Shown here piece by piece: positions 23,045-35,362 of a stretch of 64,000 nucleotides of DNA. Position numbers and translations under genes: made by a program. Numbering within the stretch: the first letter of the stretch is position 1; each line of letters begins with the position of its first letter. The DNA comes from Dolomedes plantarius (Eukaryota; Arthropoda; Arachnida; Araneae; Dolomedidae). The notes beneath the pieces are model-generated. The model was not told where the DNA came from. It made no database searches and was given only the letters and a program-made list of their open reading frames with translations. Where the stretch lies: contig OU015501.1 in the NCBI GenBank assembly GCA_907164885.2, positions 23,383,591 to 23,447,590 on the forward strand. The letters are read 5' to 3'.

Positions 23045-23950
23045 CACTATTTTATAAAGGTGAGAATGCGAGAGTTTACAGGAAATTTTTCCTACAATAT
23101 TGAAAATAAGTTAATAAAGACTTTATAGACACCTCAGTAAAAAAGAGGCTTTTGGAGTGATTGACAGCAGGGGTAAGGCAACTTCAAACATAATTGATGA
23201 TTCTGATATTATTGCCCATATCAAATCTTTCCCTTGCTACAAGAGGTACTACACACAAAATGATTATACGAACAAAAAGAATCTGCATCATAAACTTAAC
23301 ATTAAAAAAAAAGGAATGATCTCTATGCCACTAAGTGTGTTGGCGAAAACCAACAGTCATTGAAAGATAAATAATATTATCAAGCATTTTCGAAAAAATT
23401 AAATTTATACTTTACAGTTCCTCCAAAAGACACTTGCAGGTTGTGTGATGAGCTTATGCACAAAATAAAAAGTAAGTATGACCCTGAAAAAAAAATAAGT
23501 GGAAAAGAAACTGCACTGAGTTCATGCAAAGAGAGCAAGACAAGTCTTTAAAGATGACAGCAACTCAGCTTCAAACGAAATTTATATTTGTACATTTGAT
23601 CTTCAAAAGACTGTCTTTTCCAAAACTCTCAACCTCTATTTCATGTTACAAAAGAAATATCTCCTTATACAATTTTGGTTTACTGCTGGAATGATTCCAC
23701 TGGTTAGATGTATGTTTGGGACAAGACAGTAGGAGGCAGAGGTTTCGAGGATCTTTATTCTTGTGTTTGCGAGCATTTAAGAGAAAATGCACAGTTTACA
23801 AGCTCATAATTTGACATTGAGGCTCGTGTACTGGGCAAAATAGGAATGCAAAAATGGCCCATACTGAAACTATCTGCTTACATAAGTGTTTTAAATTATA
23901 ACAATCTCCCAAAGTATAAAGTTTCAGATGGAAAGTGAACCAAGTCCAGC
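23045..23950 (+). pseudogene. Decayed gene of an unnamed transposon-like family
   Basis: Broken frames spell out ARVYRKFFLQY near 23065, IIAHIKSFPCYKRYYTQNDY at 23200-23260, KDTCRLCDELMHKIKSKYD near 23430-23480, ICTFDLQKTVFSK near 23590, and FEDLYSCVCEHLREN near 23755-23790. I recognise this layout (V-C-x-K-F-F-L, then H-I-x-S-F-P, then C-x-x-C, then T-F-D-L-Q) from a multi-copy family of predicted arthropod proteins that behave like transposase genes. I cannot attach a superfamily name. At least five stops and frameshifts are visible, and no terminal repeats were identified. Confidence 0.5.
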
Positions 23951-24892
23951 TTCCACTCAAATTCTGTGTGAAAGCTCAATATCAGCTGTATTTTTTAAGA
24001 TAATATCAATAACAGAGTTTAAATAAAACATGGCACTGTTACTGAAGCAGAAAAAAACAATCAAATGTGGGTGGTTAAATTGCTCAACTTTGAGATCAAT
24101 TTTCTCAGAACTGACTCTCATGGACTTTGTTCACTTTAACTCTAAACCCTCCATATATATTTGTAAAATACATTACATCAAAGAAGTATGATAATACATT
24201 CATGGAGAATAGGGGGGAGGGTGAACACTGGTAGCAATAAGCAGCCACTTTCTTTAAAAGTAAGAACAAAAAAATAAATTATCTCCAAGTGAAAATCTTA
24301 AAATGATGAAAATTACACAATAAATGGTAGTTTTGTTTTATGTTCACAGAACTTCACTTTTGCTTTGTGCAAAACTGAAGCAAATTCAAAAACCTGTATA
24401 TTTTATGCATTAAAGGAAACAAACAAGGGCTTTCCATGCATGAAAAGTTAACTCTCTTACCATATTCTTCTGGAAATACAAGTGAAGTTACCTTAATGTT
24501 TTAACCAACAATATTAAATAAAACATTTTATGTCTTCCATTTTATAAAAAGAAAAATTGCACTCCATCTGAAAACCGACAGTGCAGCAACAAAGGGGGGG
24601 GGGGGGACCCCAACAAGTAAACACTGTCCACACTTTTCTGTCAAATTTAAATTTTCAACACAGGTTAAATAATTTCTGTTATGTATATTTATAGACTTAT
24701 ATGCATTTTCTTGTCATTTCAATGTAACAGAATTAAGCCTAGAGATAATTAAGTGGTTAATTGCCTCGAAACCTCTTAAGGCATATTTTAAGAAACAAGT
24801 ATGAGGATAAATATGACTTTTTTTAAATGTAAATACAGTATGATTGTACTCTTCATTACAAATCAAATTTAAATCAACAGAGATAAACTTAC

Positions 24893-24967
24893 CTGTACTA
24901 CGAGCTGGCATATATGGAGCAAGTAATTTGGCTCTTTTCTTTTCATATCCTTTCTGTGTAATATCAC
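24893..24967 (-). CDS. DIP2: DIP2 coding exon 2 (DMAP1-binding region)
   Basis: A 75-base internal exon with consensus splice sites: acceptor ...TTTGTAG just right of 24967 and donor GTAAGTTT just left of 24893 (read on the minus strand). With the base carried over from exon 1 it encodes GDITQKGYEKKRAKLLAPY followed by MPARST. The first 14 residues match the strongly conserved core of the DIP2 DMAP1-binding domain. Both flanking introns are phase 1. Intron 1 (24968-27738) is 2.8 kb. Intron 2 (7729-24892) is about 17.2 kb and full of transposons. This exon is the firmest anchor for the gene identity and strand. Confidence 0.93.
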
Positions 24968-27738
24968 CTACAAAGAGAAATTATGAAATTGGTATACATA
25001 TGAAAAAAATAATTCTCTATTTTTAAACACATCCACTTACATATTAACCCCCAACAATTACCAATATAAAAAATTAACAGCTTATATTCCCTTTTCCAAT
25101 TAATATCTTCCTTCAAGGCACTTTTTCCCCCATTTTTCTAAAATCAAATTAAAAGCCTATATATAAGTTGTTAGCATGGTTGACTCTAGAATTAAAAAAA
25201 AAAGCTTTTATGATCAAATCTTCCCATTTCAATGAAACTAGTTGGGGTTTTTTTTGTTTTTGTTTTCCAATAATGATGAAATTTATTGCTCCTTTATTAC
25301 TCATGAGAATAATATGCATTAAAACATACTATCAACCCTCCCTATAACATAACTAAAAGACACTGAAGTTAAAACATATCATTTTAACCAGATCAAGATA
25401 TTTATGAAGAATATCTAGACATTTAACATAACACAGAAAAAGTTACAAAATAAATAGAGCAATACTATAACAGAATGAATTATTTTAATAAGGAAAAAAA
25501 GATTTGTTTTGTCGGTTTATTAGACATACTTCAATGTTATTTTAAGAATGTTTGTGACACTCAAATATATTAAAATATTCAATATAAATTGTCTAATTTC
25601 ATTTTGACACAATTTTTCTGCTCTAAAATCTAGCATGTTTTAAAACAAAGTAACCTTAAGAGGGAATTTTTTTTCAAATCCTGCTCTATTTCAAAAGTCA
25701 AACTAGCAAAAGTGGATTCAGATGTATTAGATTCTGTCCATATTATAAACAAAATAACCTATTACAAATCAATATACAGGCATCTGCAGTAGCATCACTT
25801 TTTAGATGAGTTGTCATCCACCACACAAGAGATTAACTTTTAATGGAGAACTCATTTATTGAAGAATCTTTTAAGATGGAATCAAGCATTATACAGCATT
25901 AAAACTATGTATATTAAACAATATGACACACAATACCACTGAAAACTATATGTAAGATTCCATAATTTGGAACACAGAAACTTTGGAACTATTTAACATC
26001 TATCTACTAATTTTTGAGAATGAAACATATAAAGCTATTAAGTCAAATGAAAGTTATAATGTCATGCATAAAAGTGTTTCACAAATCCAGGCCTTTTAAA
26101 CAAGAAATTTATCTAGATTTCCATGACATGCAAACTGAAACAAAAAAGAAATTAGCACACACCCACCTCCAAAACAAATTCAAGGCTAGGAGGTGTGAAC
26201 TTACAACTTAGCTTGATTATCAGAGGCTCAGTGACAATTAACCATTTGGTTAAGGAAAGGTCTAGGCAATTATAATATTTGTACATGCACACATGTACAC
26301 ACATATATATATAAATGTGTGTGAGTAGTAATTTGTATCATGGATGTCATATGTATAATATGAATATTTCAAACACAAACTAATTTAATTACAATGATTC
26401 AATTATAATCTCCCAGGCAGAACACAGTCATTTTAATGACTCAGGAAATTATGTATGTTTCAAACACGATGAACATGAATTAGTGATTAATAAAAATTCA
26501 TTAAATCATAAAGCATAGTTGTTAGGAGTATTAAAAATAAAAAACAAACACATTTTAAAAGTTCTAAAAAGATCCATTAGCATCACTAATCTAATTACAA
26601 TTTCTGATCATTCAACTTTCAAAGTAAATTTCATGCACAGTTTGTAAAACTGAAATGGAAACAGATTAGAACTTAAAAATATTCAAATTTATACACAATA
26701 TCGTTCAGATAAAATGCATTATATTTATTAGTAAGAGATCAAAATTTTTAACTGATCATTAATACAAAGACCATTCAAAACGCTTGAATGTTCCTTTATA
26801 TCAGTGCCATAACCAGATTTCCTTTCTTTGAGAAGATAACATTTCTAGAGAAGCATTGTAAAAAAAAAATTAACAATGAAACTGCCTTTTTCCACAGATA
26901 TTTGGTCTCCTAGAAGGACTAACCTTATGTCTTGCTAATTTTGCCCTTACTGTAAATATTTTGGGAAAAATAGGCGAGACGAAAAAATGAAGACTCATCT
27001 CAGTTTATCAAACACATTTATTTAAGGTAACTATAAAACTACTTCAGGGAAAAAATTCATAAAAACAAAAAAATTAAAACAGCTAACTAAATCAAATCAT
27101 GCCTTTAAATTTAAGCTAAAATTTTCTAAACAACCAGAAAAAAAGCTCAAATGTAAATCAACTTCTCACGTAATGATTACATGGATATTTCATACGCAAT
27201 TTAAAAATCATTTCTATGTGAAATACAGCCCAATTTAAGCAATTACATTGAAATAATAATAGAGACATTATTTGATCACTACAATATATTCAATGGTAAA
27301 GAAGAGACTTCAATTATCAATTTTTAGTTTAAAATTATTTAACTTCAACAGATCTAAATAATTTTTAATTTAGAAAAAGTCTATCATTCAACTATAAAGA
27401 GAAATAAGAAGTTTCTTGCGATAATAAACATGAAATAATACAATATCCAAACTTAGTTCTCAAACTACTATCACAATAAATAGGGAAAAACTTTTCAAAC
27501 AGAAACCCTGAGTAACCGTTACGAATTGTTTACCTAACACAGGTGATTATTACAAGGATGCGAGAGTGGGATTTAAACCCATACGCCGCACTAACTTTTA
27601 CAAATGAACTCCAAAACCGACTAAAAAAACGTTATTTGTGAATAAACTACATAACCAGCATTCAAATTAAAAATTCACATGAATAAAAAACACTAAACAA
27701 ATGCTTCTTTGTTGAGTTTTGTGTTAGAGGTTATGTAC
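24968..27738 (-). other. DIP2 intron 1
   Basis: AT-rich intron between coding exons 1 and 2. Apart from a possible tRNA-like SINE scrap near 27540-27600 (a B-box-like GATTTAAACCC read on the other strand), I recognise no repeat, exon or RNA gene. Confidence 0.75.
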
Positions 27739-27925
27739 CTTCAGAATCGGAATCCAATCCACATCCGTCAGATGACACAAGAGCAGAATATATCGATGAC
27801 TCGGAACATGAATCAGATTCACTTTCTTCGGCAATAGCGGCCCAAAATTCAGGAGATAAATAATAACGATATGAATATTGTTGCCCATGGCTCTCATCAT
27901 ACATTGACGCACCGCTCGAACTCAT
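27739..27925 (-). CDS. DIP2: DIP2 coding exon 1 (Disco-interacting protein 2, 5' end)
   Basis: First coding exon of a DIP2 homologue. DIP2 proteins are large, with an N-terminal DMAP1-binding domain followed by two AMP-ligase-like domains; they are linked to lipid metabolism and neuronal patterning. The exon runs from ATG at 27925 to a donor at 27738 (GTACAT on the minus strand). It encodes 62 residues plus one base, rich in Ser, Glu and Asp (start MSSSGASMYDESH, end GLDSDSE). The split codon joins exon 2 to give SEGDITQKGYEKKR, the conserved DIP2 motif. In the DIP2 proteins I know, that motif is preceded by an acidic-leucine helix (ELELELSE). Here it is replaced by an unrelated serine-rich leader, so this may be an alternative first exon. 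Start choice: first ATG of the open frame. I saw no clear TATA box upstream. Confidence 0.8.
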
Positions 27926-28299
27926 GATAAACAGAGAAATGAAACTTATCCAACTTTTACACGATATTTTTTCTGACAGAACTTGAAATAATCAGTAAGA
28001 CTGTAAGTCATTTTGTTTCTGGTTAATCTGCGTGATAAGAGTTGAAGTATCAGACAAATAATTACATTGACTAAGATAATCCAATCGCCACGACACACAA
28101 AGCCTGACAACACATGGAAAAAAGTCCTTCCCCCCACAGAGTCGAAGTACGTCTGCATACCACAGTCATGATGGTACTAACAGGGTTGCTCTTCTGAGAG
28201 AACTTAGTTCGCCAACTTCGGCGATAAACAGCCGAGCGGAAAAAGAAAGAAAAACCGCTCTGGTGTAACCTTCGCTCAATTCCTTCTGTTTGTAAGACT

Positions 28300-31146
28300 A
28301 ACAAAGGAAATCATTGTGATAAATAGTGTTTGGGAAAGGAATAGAAGTACAACCGGTTCCCTTTATTTGACACTAATTGACAGAAAAAAAATTCAAGCGA
28401 ACGATAAGCATGGAATCTTGAAACAGTAAATAAAATAATTTACAACAATATTCCACAATTCATCAAAAACCCAGATACAGATTAATGTGATTTCTTTAAT
28501 TACACATTACTCTAGTAATACGCCACTAAGCCGAAAACTAGCACGTTTTCCAAAACGCACGGTACAGAAAATACCAATAGAGAAGCATGATGCCAGCGAT
28601 AAATACGAATAATTAATTCACTGAAAAAGAAATACGCATGTTTTTGTGTACACACATACTGACACATACTTTTGAGCATTGTTCAAGGCAGCGACAAACA
28701 CCCAACAGATATCAGGAACGTAAATCTTTCTCTCTATCTGTCCCACACGCACACATAAACAGACTGAAGTGATGTTTTGAAACTCAACAAAAATCAGGGA
28801 CCACTGTGCGATCTTTATGCAAATCTGCAAAATTCTCTATCAAAATAAAATTCCTTGAGTATGACTATTGATACGTATGAAAAATTCATTATTACAACTA
28901 TATAAAAATGAGAACACAATCCCCTCACTACTGAAGAATAAAATAAACGCATAAAAAAATCATAATTGTCTCTTTCCGTTTTAGGGTAAAGATGGATCGT
29001 AAATTATCTTCTTCCATGGATAGCAAAGAAAAAGTAACTCAAGATTTATCCTCAACCACTAAAAGTAACAAACTAGATTTATTTGCATACTCTCTCAGCC
29101 TCACCGTTTCATGACGTTTTGTGACAATCTTCTGAATGCCTTAGGTAGACGCTTTCAAAATGTTATTGAATAAATACTTAGAAACAGCCAGATTTATTAA
29201 TACATAGCTTTTTTACTCTTATCCCTGTCTATTTATTTTAAAATTTAAATATCGTTGATCACCTTGCATTCCGCAAACGAAACCTTAAGACTCCTATGAG
29301 CAATACATAGTAATGAGATTTAATATTATTTTAAGAATTGATTTTGAATAAACTACTTAGAAAATAAATAATAAAAAAGGAGGGATCTAAAATTGTTCCT
29401 CGGGATAACTGCGCCCAATAAGTTTAAATGTTTCACCAATATTACACTTTTTTAATAATACATCAATATTTATTTTTAAATATTTATAAATTTTACTTGA
29501 ACTGCCAGATTTTACTAAGTAATTTAACATACATGCTTCTCATTTTTAAGAATGTATTTTTTACACAAAATATATAACAAAATATGCATTATTAAAATTC
29601 TTGGAAATACATATTCAGTTTACTGTATTATGCCGCAGAACCCAAATTAAAAAGAGTTGTCCAACTTTGAATGAATAATGTATGTATACGAATACATACA
29701 GAATTATTCAGACTGTGACCAAGTCACTGAACTGTTAGCACCCAGAACGGTATTTTTTTTCTTTTTTTTTATGCCCTAGCAACAGTAAGATGCATCAGAT
29801 GGATCCGCCATGTAATGTCTATCAATACATTGTACTTCATCTAAGAGAGTCTTACGATGCGAGCTCTTTCCTCGGCAGATGTCCCATGTGCGATAGATAT
29901 ACCATAACACAAACACAATGGATAGAATTTCTTATTTCGTGGTTTACCGCTGTTATCTACAACAGCATCTATATTGTGTCGAATGCTTCCCCTTATTTAA
30001 AATATGGAAACATACTTATTTAATATCCAAAATCCTTAATAAAAAATACTTGTAATGTATAGTGTATTATTTTAATTTAAAATATAGGTATATATATTAA
30101 ACAGATCTAGATTCATATAAATTAATTTATAAACTATACTCTATACATGGGAGATAAAATAAAGAATTATAACACATTTTCATGCGAATATAGATTTCGC
30201 CATTCATTTATTTTTATTAAACGTGCAATCACCTTTTGTCACCAATTCAAAAGAACACATATAATAATATTTTAACTTCGAAGCTAAATAATTTAATATC
30301 TTTTCATATCATACAGAAACCTGTTTGCAAAGGTCAGAATACTTTTAAAACATTTTGTGTCAATTTTGTTTTTACTTTAAAAATTACGCTTTTACTTATT
30401 TATTCTTCGATTATAGAACATTAATTTATATTTTATTGTAAAATACACAATTTTACGCAATACAACGATACCAATTACAAGGTAGGAGATTGCAGCCAGT
30501 CACACTACAATAATCATCAGCTTAAAATTGATTCGAAAAAACTTCTGTGTTTTAAAAACTTGTAAGTTTGTAAATGGTATAAGATAAAAATATTAACTGA
30601 ATCTTAGAAATAATTTATTTCAGATTTTTTCTCAGCTATATACTTTAAAAGTCATTATTCTCATTTTCCATACTGATCTTATTTTAAAATACTTTTCTCA
30701 ATTTAGAAATAGACTGAAAAATTATTTGCCGATCTTTCATTTTAATTTCAGTTAGTTGTTTTAGAGCCTATAAATTTATGAAAGGTTATATATAAAAGGC
30801 AAAAGCTAGCATTCTTTTATGTAATGAAAGATTACAAATGAAAGAGCCTATTGTCTTCGTCTTGTCCTCTGAAGTGCGAATGACACAAAGAGACAAAACG
30901 TTATAGTTCAGAAGAAATTGATAGTTAATATGAATGAGACACAACACGAAACAGTGTAAAAATGTAAAGCAAGAAAAAGAATTGAAATCATCAACGAGCA
31001 GTGTCTACTCAAATTTACACAGCAGCGACACTGTTGAGATAATTTAATTATCAACAGATGCTTCGAGATTTCATTATGCACAAGAATTCCAGTTTTATTA
31101 TCTCCAACTTTCAATTTTCGGCATGGGTATGTGCTGCACTATGCGC
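28300..31146. other. Upstream of DIP2: no gene recognised
   Basis: AT-rich DNA right of the DIP2 start. A 42-codon ATG frame at 28993-29118 (MDRKLSSSMDSKEKVTQDLS...) follows a TTTTAG and might be chance. A 77-codon frame at 29790-30023 shows no recognisable domain. Neither is annotated as a gene. Confidence 0.5.
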
Positions 31147-31150
31147 TTAC

Positions 31151-31569
31151 GGCTATTGTGTACTAACCCTATTGGATTTCCCCACTTCAATGTTAACCTA
31201 TAGAGAAAATTTGTCTACCATTTACAGCTATATAAATGCTGATAATCCAATAAAAATGGTATTTTCAGATAGCCTGAACTTTTTTTTACCTTGTAACAGG
31301 ATTCATTTTATAAATTTCGACCCCCAAAGGAATTTATGAGCGTTTAAAACACACTAGACCAGATTTTTTACCCAAATAATTTGAATTTTAAAATATTATT
31401 CGCATATTTTTTAAACGAAAAATGCCGCAAGATGCAAATTTTCTTTCTCTATTAAGGAGTACAATTTTTTAAAAAAATCTTGCGATCCAAGTCGGCAATG
31501 CTTGGACAAATTTTCTCCATAGGTTAATATTGAGGTGAGTGAATCCAATAGGGTTAGTACATAGCAGCC
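31151..31569. mobile_element. TTAA-flanked MITE, copy 1
   Basis: A 419-bp element with inverted ends of about 65 bp. The left end begins GGCTATTGTGTACTAACCC and the right, read inward, GGCTGCTATGTACTAACCC. Both continue into a shared AACCTATRGAGAAAATTTG block. The flanks are TTAC and TTTA, a plausible decayed TTAA. It is related to the element at 50031-50592. No coding sequence. Confidence 0.65.
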
Positions 31570-31861
31570 TTTAACTGAGAGAGAGGGGGAATAATTGAAT
31601 GGGATTTTTAATAATGATCTCAAAAAAGGCCGATCTGTTTTGATTTCAATTTCAATAACTCACACATATTTACTGGTACAGATCGGATACGGAAAATGTG
31701 GATTAAATATTCAACTCTTGTACACAAACTTAAAAGCAGCCATCTAGCTTGGGGAATCTATCAATGCTATAAAGCTGATATATCCATATACTGCCTTTTA
31801 TCACACAGAAAAGTTAAACAGTCAAATTCAAGTAGTTTGTATAACTGGTTTGTATAAAGAG

Positions 31862-32042
31862 CAGTGGCGCACCCAGGATTTTTTCTTGGGGGGGGGCCGA
31901 GATGAATGGATAAAAATATTTATAATGCATGGGGGGGGGCCGAGATGAACGAATAAAAATATTTATAATGCAAAATCAATATTTCTACTTCTTTGGGGGG
32001 GCCAGGGCCCCCTGGGCCCCCCCCCCCCTGGGTGCGCCACTG
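31862..32042. mobile_element. hAT MITE (181 bp, CAGTGGCGCACCC ends)
   Basis: Perfect TSD ATAAAGAG (31854-31861 and 32043-32050). Inverted ends CAGTGGCGCACCCAGG on both sides. The centre is a short tandem duplication of GGGGGGGCCGAGATGAAY + ATAAAAATATTTATAATGCA. No coding sequence. Confidence 0.95.
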
Positions 32043-32804
32043 ATAAAGAGTAGTTCGTATACTGGCGCGACCACGAAAAGGTTTTAGGATTGTAATAAAC
32101 ACACATGCACACACGCATACGCACGGACGCAAGGAATAAAATCTATCGCAAAATTAATTGTAGTATAGCCAAATTAAACAAAATTTACCTAGTTCTGATT
32201 GCTGGAAAATTAACTTTAGACCTTAGAACGAAAGAGCTCAGAAATACAACTCCATCACATCGTCAGGGTAACGTGATTGGTAGAGTTCGGGTTCTAGCTC
32301 AGAAAAATCGCTACAGAGGCGCCTGACAGTAAGAAATGAATTTTGAAAGCCTGTTATGTAAATATAAAATAAGTACATGGTGAAAGAAGAAAAAACAATT
32401 CTGAATCGTCTAAAGAAAGAAAACACGTACGAACGGCATCTTATGACGTTGACCTTAAGAAATACGGGGAATAATGGATGCAAGCTATCGAAAATAAAAA
32501 CCCCTCGCATCGCTGAATTCGTAGAAAAGCCGTCTAGGGATGTGAAAGTCCGAGATTCACACCTTGGATCTGTTGAAAAAATACATATTATCTACGACCG
32601 ATATTTCCGCAAAAATCTCTGTTTTGCATTTTGATCCAGTTGTAAAACAAAAAATTCAACATTACTTTGGAATGTTTTCAAACTAAACCGGGGCTTTTGT
32701 ATATGCAACTGAAAGTACATAAATTGGACATCATCATATGTTTCACATGAATCCGGTAACTTTTCATGAGCATTCACTAACTGATACGTCTGTATGTTTT
32801 AAAC

Positions 32805-33540
32805 CAGACATGTGCAACTCTGACAAAACCGAGGGCTGCATCGCGAATTTAAAATTATCTGCTGGCCAGACCTTTTAAGGCTCGCATGAAAAAAAAGCTA
32901 GTTTTTATTGAGTTTTCATTTTATAAAAATTGCCTTTAGTATAAAGCTTAAACTATAATTAAACTCTGAACTACATAAAAGTAAATTTTGTTATCCTCAT
33001 AATAACACATAAATAATAATACAATGAACCACATACATATAATGCAACTGTTGGGATTCCATGTTGCACACAAGATGGTCAATGTTCGGGGAAACAAATA
33101 ATTCAATAATTCAACAATATTTAATTGTTCAGTTGTTCAATGCAATATTTAATTGTTCAATGCAATAATTCTAGAAAATAATTGCTTTCATTTATAAGTG
33201 CTTTCACGTGGGGCCCAACCATTGGTTGATAGCAGGCCGAAGGCAATGGGATTTGCAATAGCCCTCGAGGCAGGGCCCGATTATGAATGCTGGGGGCCCC
33301 TGGGCAGATGCTATTTGGGGGCCCTCCCTTACTAACATTTATAAAAATAAGAACTATCCATGGGCTATACATACTATTAGAAGTACTAGGTGCATGAACC
33401 AAGGGGGTTTTGGGGTCCCCTAGCATCAGGGGGTCCTGGGCAAAGTCCCGATTTGCCCATGCGATAAAAAGGCCCTGCCTCGAGGGCCGATTAAAATCAT
33501 GTTGCGGGCTGAATATGGCCCGCAAGTTGCTCATGCTCTA
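32805..33540. mobile_element. Older hAT element interrupted by a MITE
   Basis: Left end CAGACATGTGCAACTCTG; the right end read inward is TAGAGCATGAGCAACTTGCG with GGGCC-rich DNA inside. Flanking octamers TTTTAAAC (32797-32804) and TTCTAAAC (33541-33548) match at 7 of 8. The 207-bp MITE at 33271-33477 sits within its right half. No transposase is recognised. Confidence 0.75.
33271..33477. mobile_element. hAT MITE, CAGGGCC family, copy 2 (nested)
   Basis: Perfect TSD CCTCGAGG (33263-33270 and 33478-33485). Ends CAGGGCCCGATTATGAATG and, inward from the right, CAGGGCCTTTTTATCGCATG. It is the reverse orientation of copy 1 at 9530-9760. Most internal sequence is shared, with a 24-bp length difference. 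It inserted into the hAT at 32805-33540. Confidence 0.93.
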
Positions 33541-34209
33541 TTCTAAACCTTAGAATTAACATAGCTATGATTCACATTCTTTAGCATGGGGCGTTATAAG
33601 CAGATTTGTCTCGATATGTTCTGTTGTTTATCTTGCAAACACAAGAAAATTCGAAAGAAAGACGGGCTATCTCAAGGCAACGAAACTAAGACTTGGTCTC
33701 TCAAATAACACAAACTTAGCCATGAAAGTCAAATGCAAATGCCTAGCCGTCTCATGTGATCTGAGGGTTGGATAATCTTTTGATTCATTTAGGTATTAGA
33801 ATACAATCTTATTCTGCCTCCATTAGCGGGAATTATTTGCCTCTGTTTAAAACTAATTTATTTGAAACAATTTCAACAATTGCATTACACAACCGTCTCA
33901 AGCGATACGATTTACTTAATTTCTCCCAATTACAAAATAAATTGTCAAGGTCATAAGTTAATGAAAATTAAATTTAATTACTGTACAGATAAAACTAGTA
34001 TGCTATCACGAGTCGGTGACACTCGAGAATCTCTCAATATTTACGAATTTAATCCAAGCTGTCCAAAACTAGTAAAAAAACCATCGTAGCCCTACAACTT
34101 TGCGTAAGAATAAACAAGAAAAAAAAAGAGGAAGAAACAGAGTGATACAAAAGAAATTTCTCTCGGGTGAGGTGTGAAACTAATTAAAGTTTACACTCCA
34201 AAGTTTAAA

Positions 34210-34243
<34 letters not shown>
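34210..34243. repeat. (AAT)n microsatellite
   Basis: About eleven AAT units. The surrounding DNA (33549-35040) holds no recognised gene. Confidence 0.95.
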
Positions 34244-34245
<2 letters not shown>

Positions 34246-35059
34246 CCTTCAATAACAGCCTGTAATGGTAATTTAACAAACGCTTAATAAACAGGATCGA
34301 AAAAGCTTAAGAAAGCATAAAACAAAAATATAATCAATCAATTATGAAAAATTCATAGAAAGGGAGGCGTGAATGAATACGCGAGTGTCCTAAAAAAAGA
34401 AAAGCCCACTAATACGATTAACTATTTTTACTTTGCTTTAAAGAAAAATCAAGTCATAGTATAGATTGCAGGGCTATTATTCTTCTAATTTTTCTCTATG
34501 TAATAGCACACTTGCTCACATTTAACTTTACCAGCCGATGGATTTATTTATTCTCACCACTAAACAATAATCTCAGACAGTAACTCATTTATACAGGGAT
34601 CATACCCCAAAATACTCATTTTTCTCCCCCCTGACTTTTCCATATTTTCCAGATAATTTGGAAAAAATTCCAGTTCACCGATTTTAAAAAGTAAATAAAA
34701 AAATAAGACTTTTATAAGTTAAATTACATTTCATTTAGTATTAAATATTTTCAAAAACGAAAACTTTATAAAATCGATAAAATCAAAATTTATAGAATAT
34801 ACCTTTAACGCTAGAAAAAGAAAATTAATCAAATAAAAAAATTTGCTATAAAATACTAATTTATTTGTTTCAATAAAAAATTAAAAAATCCCCCTCCCCA
34901 GTTCTAAGTATAAAATGTTTTTTTATTACAACAAAAGACCACTAAATAAAACCTTCCCCCAATGCGTACTTGTCAGAAGACATTTGCCCATACATTGCGA
35001 ATATGTTGACTTCTGTTGTTTTTAATGCCCCCTGGCCGGAAGTATTCCAGACCAGGTCC

Positions 35060-35362
35060 ATATAGGTTAGTGGGCAGTTCCGGTTTATAATGTCACCACA
35101 AGGATCGGAGTTTTATTTAGCCTGGTACCACCTCAGTTTTGACCGAGCACCCTCAGCGGTGACATCTTGGGGGGGGGGGGGGAGAGAGGATCGTACCCTC
35201 TCCCATCCTCTCTGACCTCACAGAGGAAGTTTCCGGTCTACGGATTTAACGTGCCCACATCCGACCCAGACACAAATGTATTTAATGGCACTTGTCGGGA
35301 TTCGATTCGACCACCCTTAGCACCGAACGCCGACACTCTACCACTAGATTACCTCGGGACCA
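35060..35362 (-). repeat. tRNA-derived SINE, family C
   Basis: On the minus strand the head reads GGTCCCGAGGTAATCTAGTG then GTAGAGTGTCGG (A-box region, 35342-35352) and a B-box-like GGTCGAATCGAATCCC (35297-35312). A longer body follows, with a G-run (35169-35181) and a CACCGCTGAGGGTGCTCGG block. Its head and body differ from families A and B. Confidence 0.65.

Larger units (their letters stand above)
7729..24892 (-). other. DIP2 intron 2 (about 17 kb, transposon-rich)
   Basis: Interval between DIP2 exons 3 and 2, bounded by a matching donor and acceptor in phase 1. It holds at least ten bounded transposon copies (hAT, Helitron, Tigger, SINE, a piggyBac-like MITE, a Tc1 relic), listed separately. 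Gaps without recognised content are about 7729-8584, 9769-10556, 11174-11964, 14830-16795, 16965-17811, 20896-21380, 22495-23000 and 23950-24892. They are AT-rich sequence with microsatellites such as (AT)n at 9858-9887 and (CA)n at 16561-16578, and I see no exon in them. Confidence 0.8.

Noticed and set aside
28993..29118. 42-codon frame MDRKLSSSMDSKEK...
   Set aside because: Preceded by an acceptor-like TTTTAG, but no matching donor exon or homology could be identified; too short to support.
29790..30023. 77-codon frame starting MHQMDPPCNVYQ
   Set aside because: No recognised domain, no splice context, length within chance for this DNA.
33157..33534. 125-codon minus-strand frame
   Set aside because: It covers the nested CAGGGCC MITE; frames through such elements recur as artefacts (also at 9540-9811).
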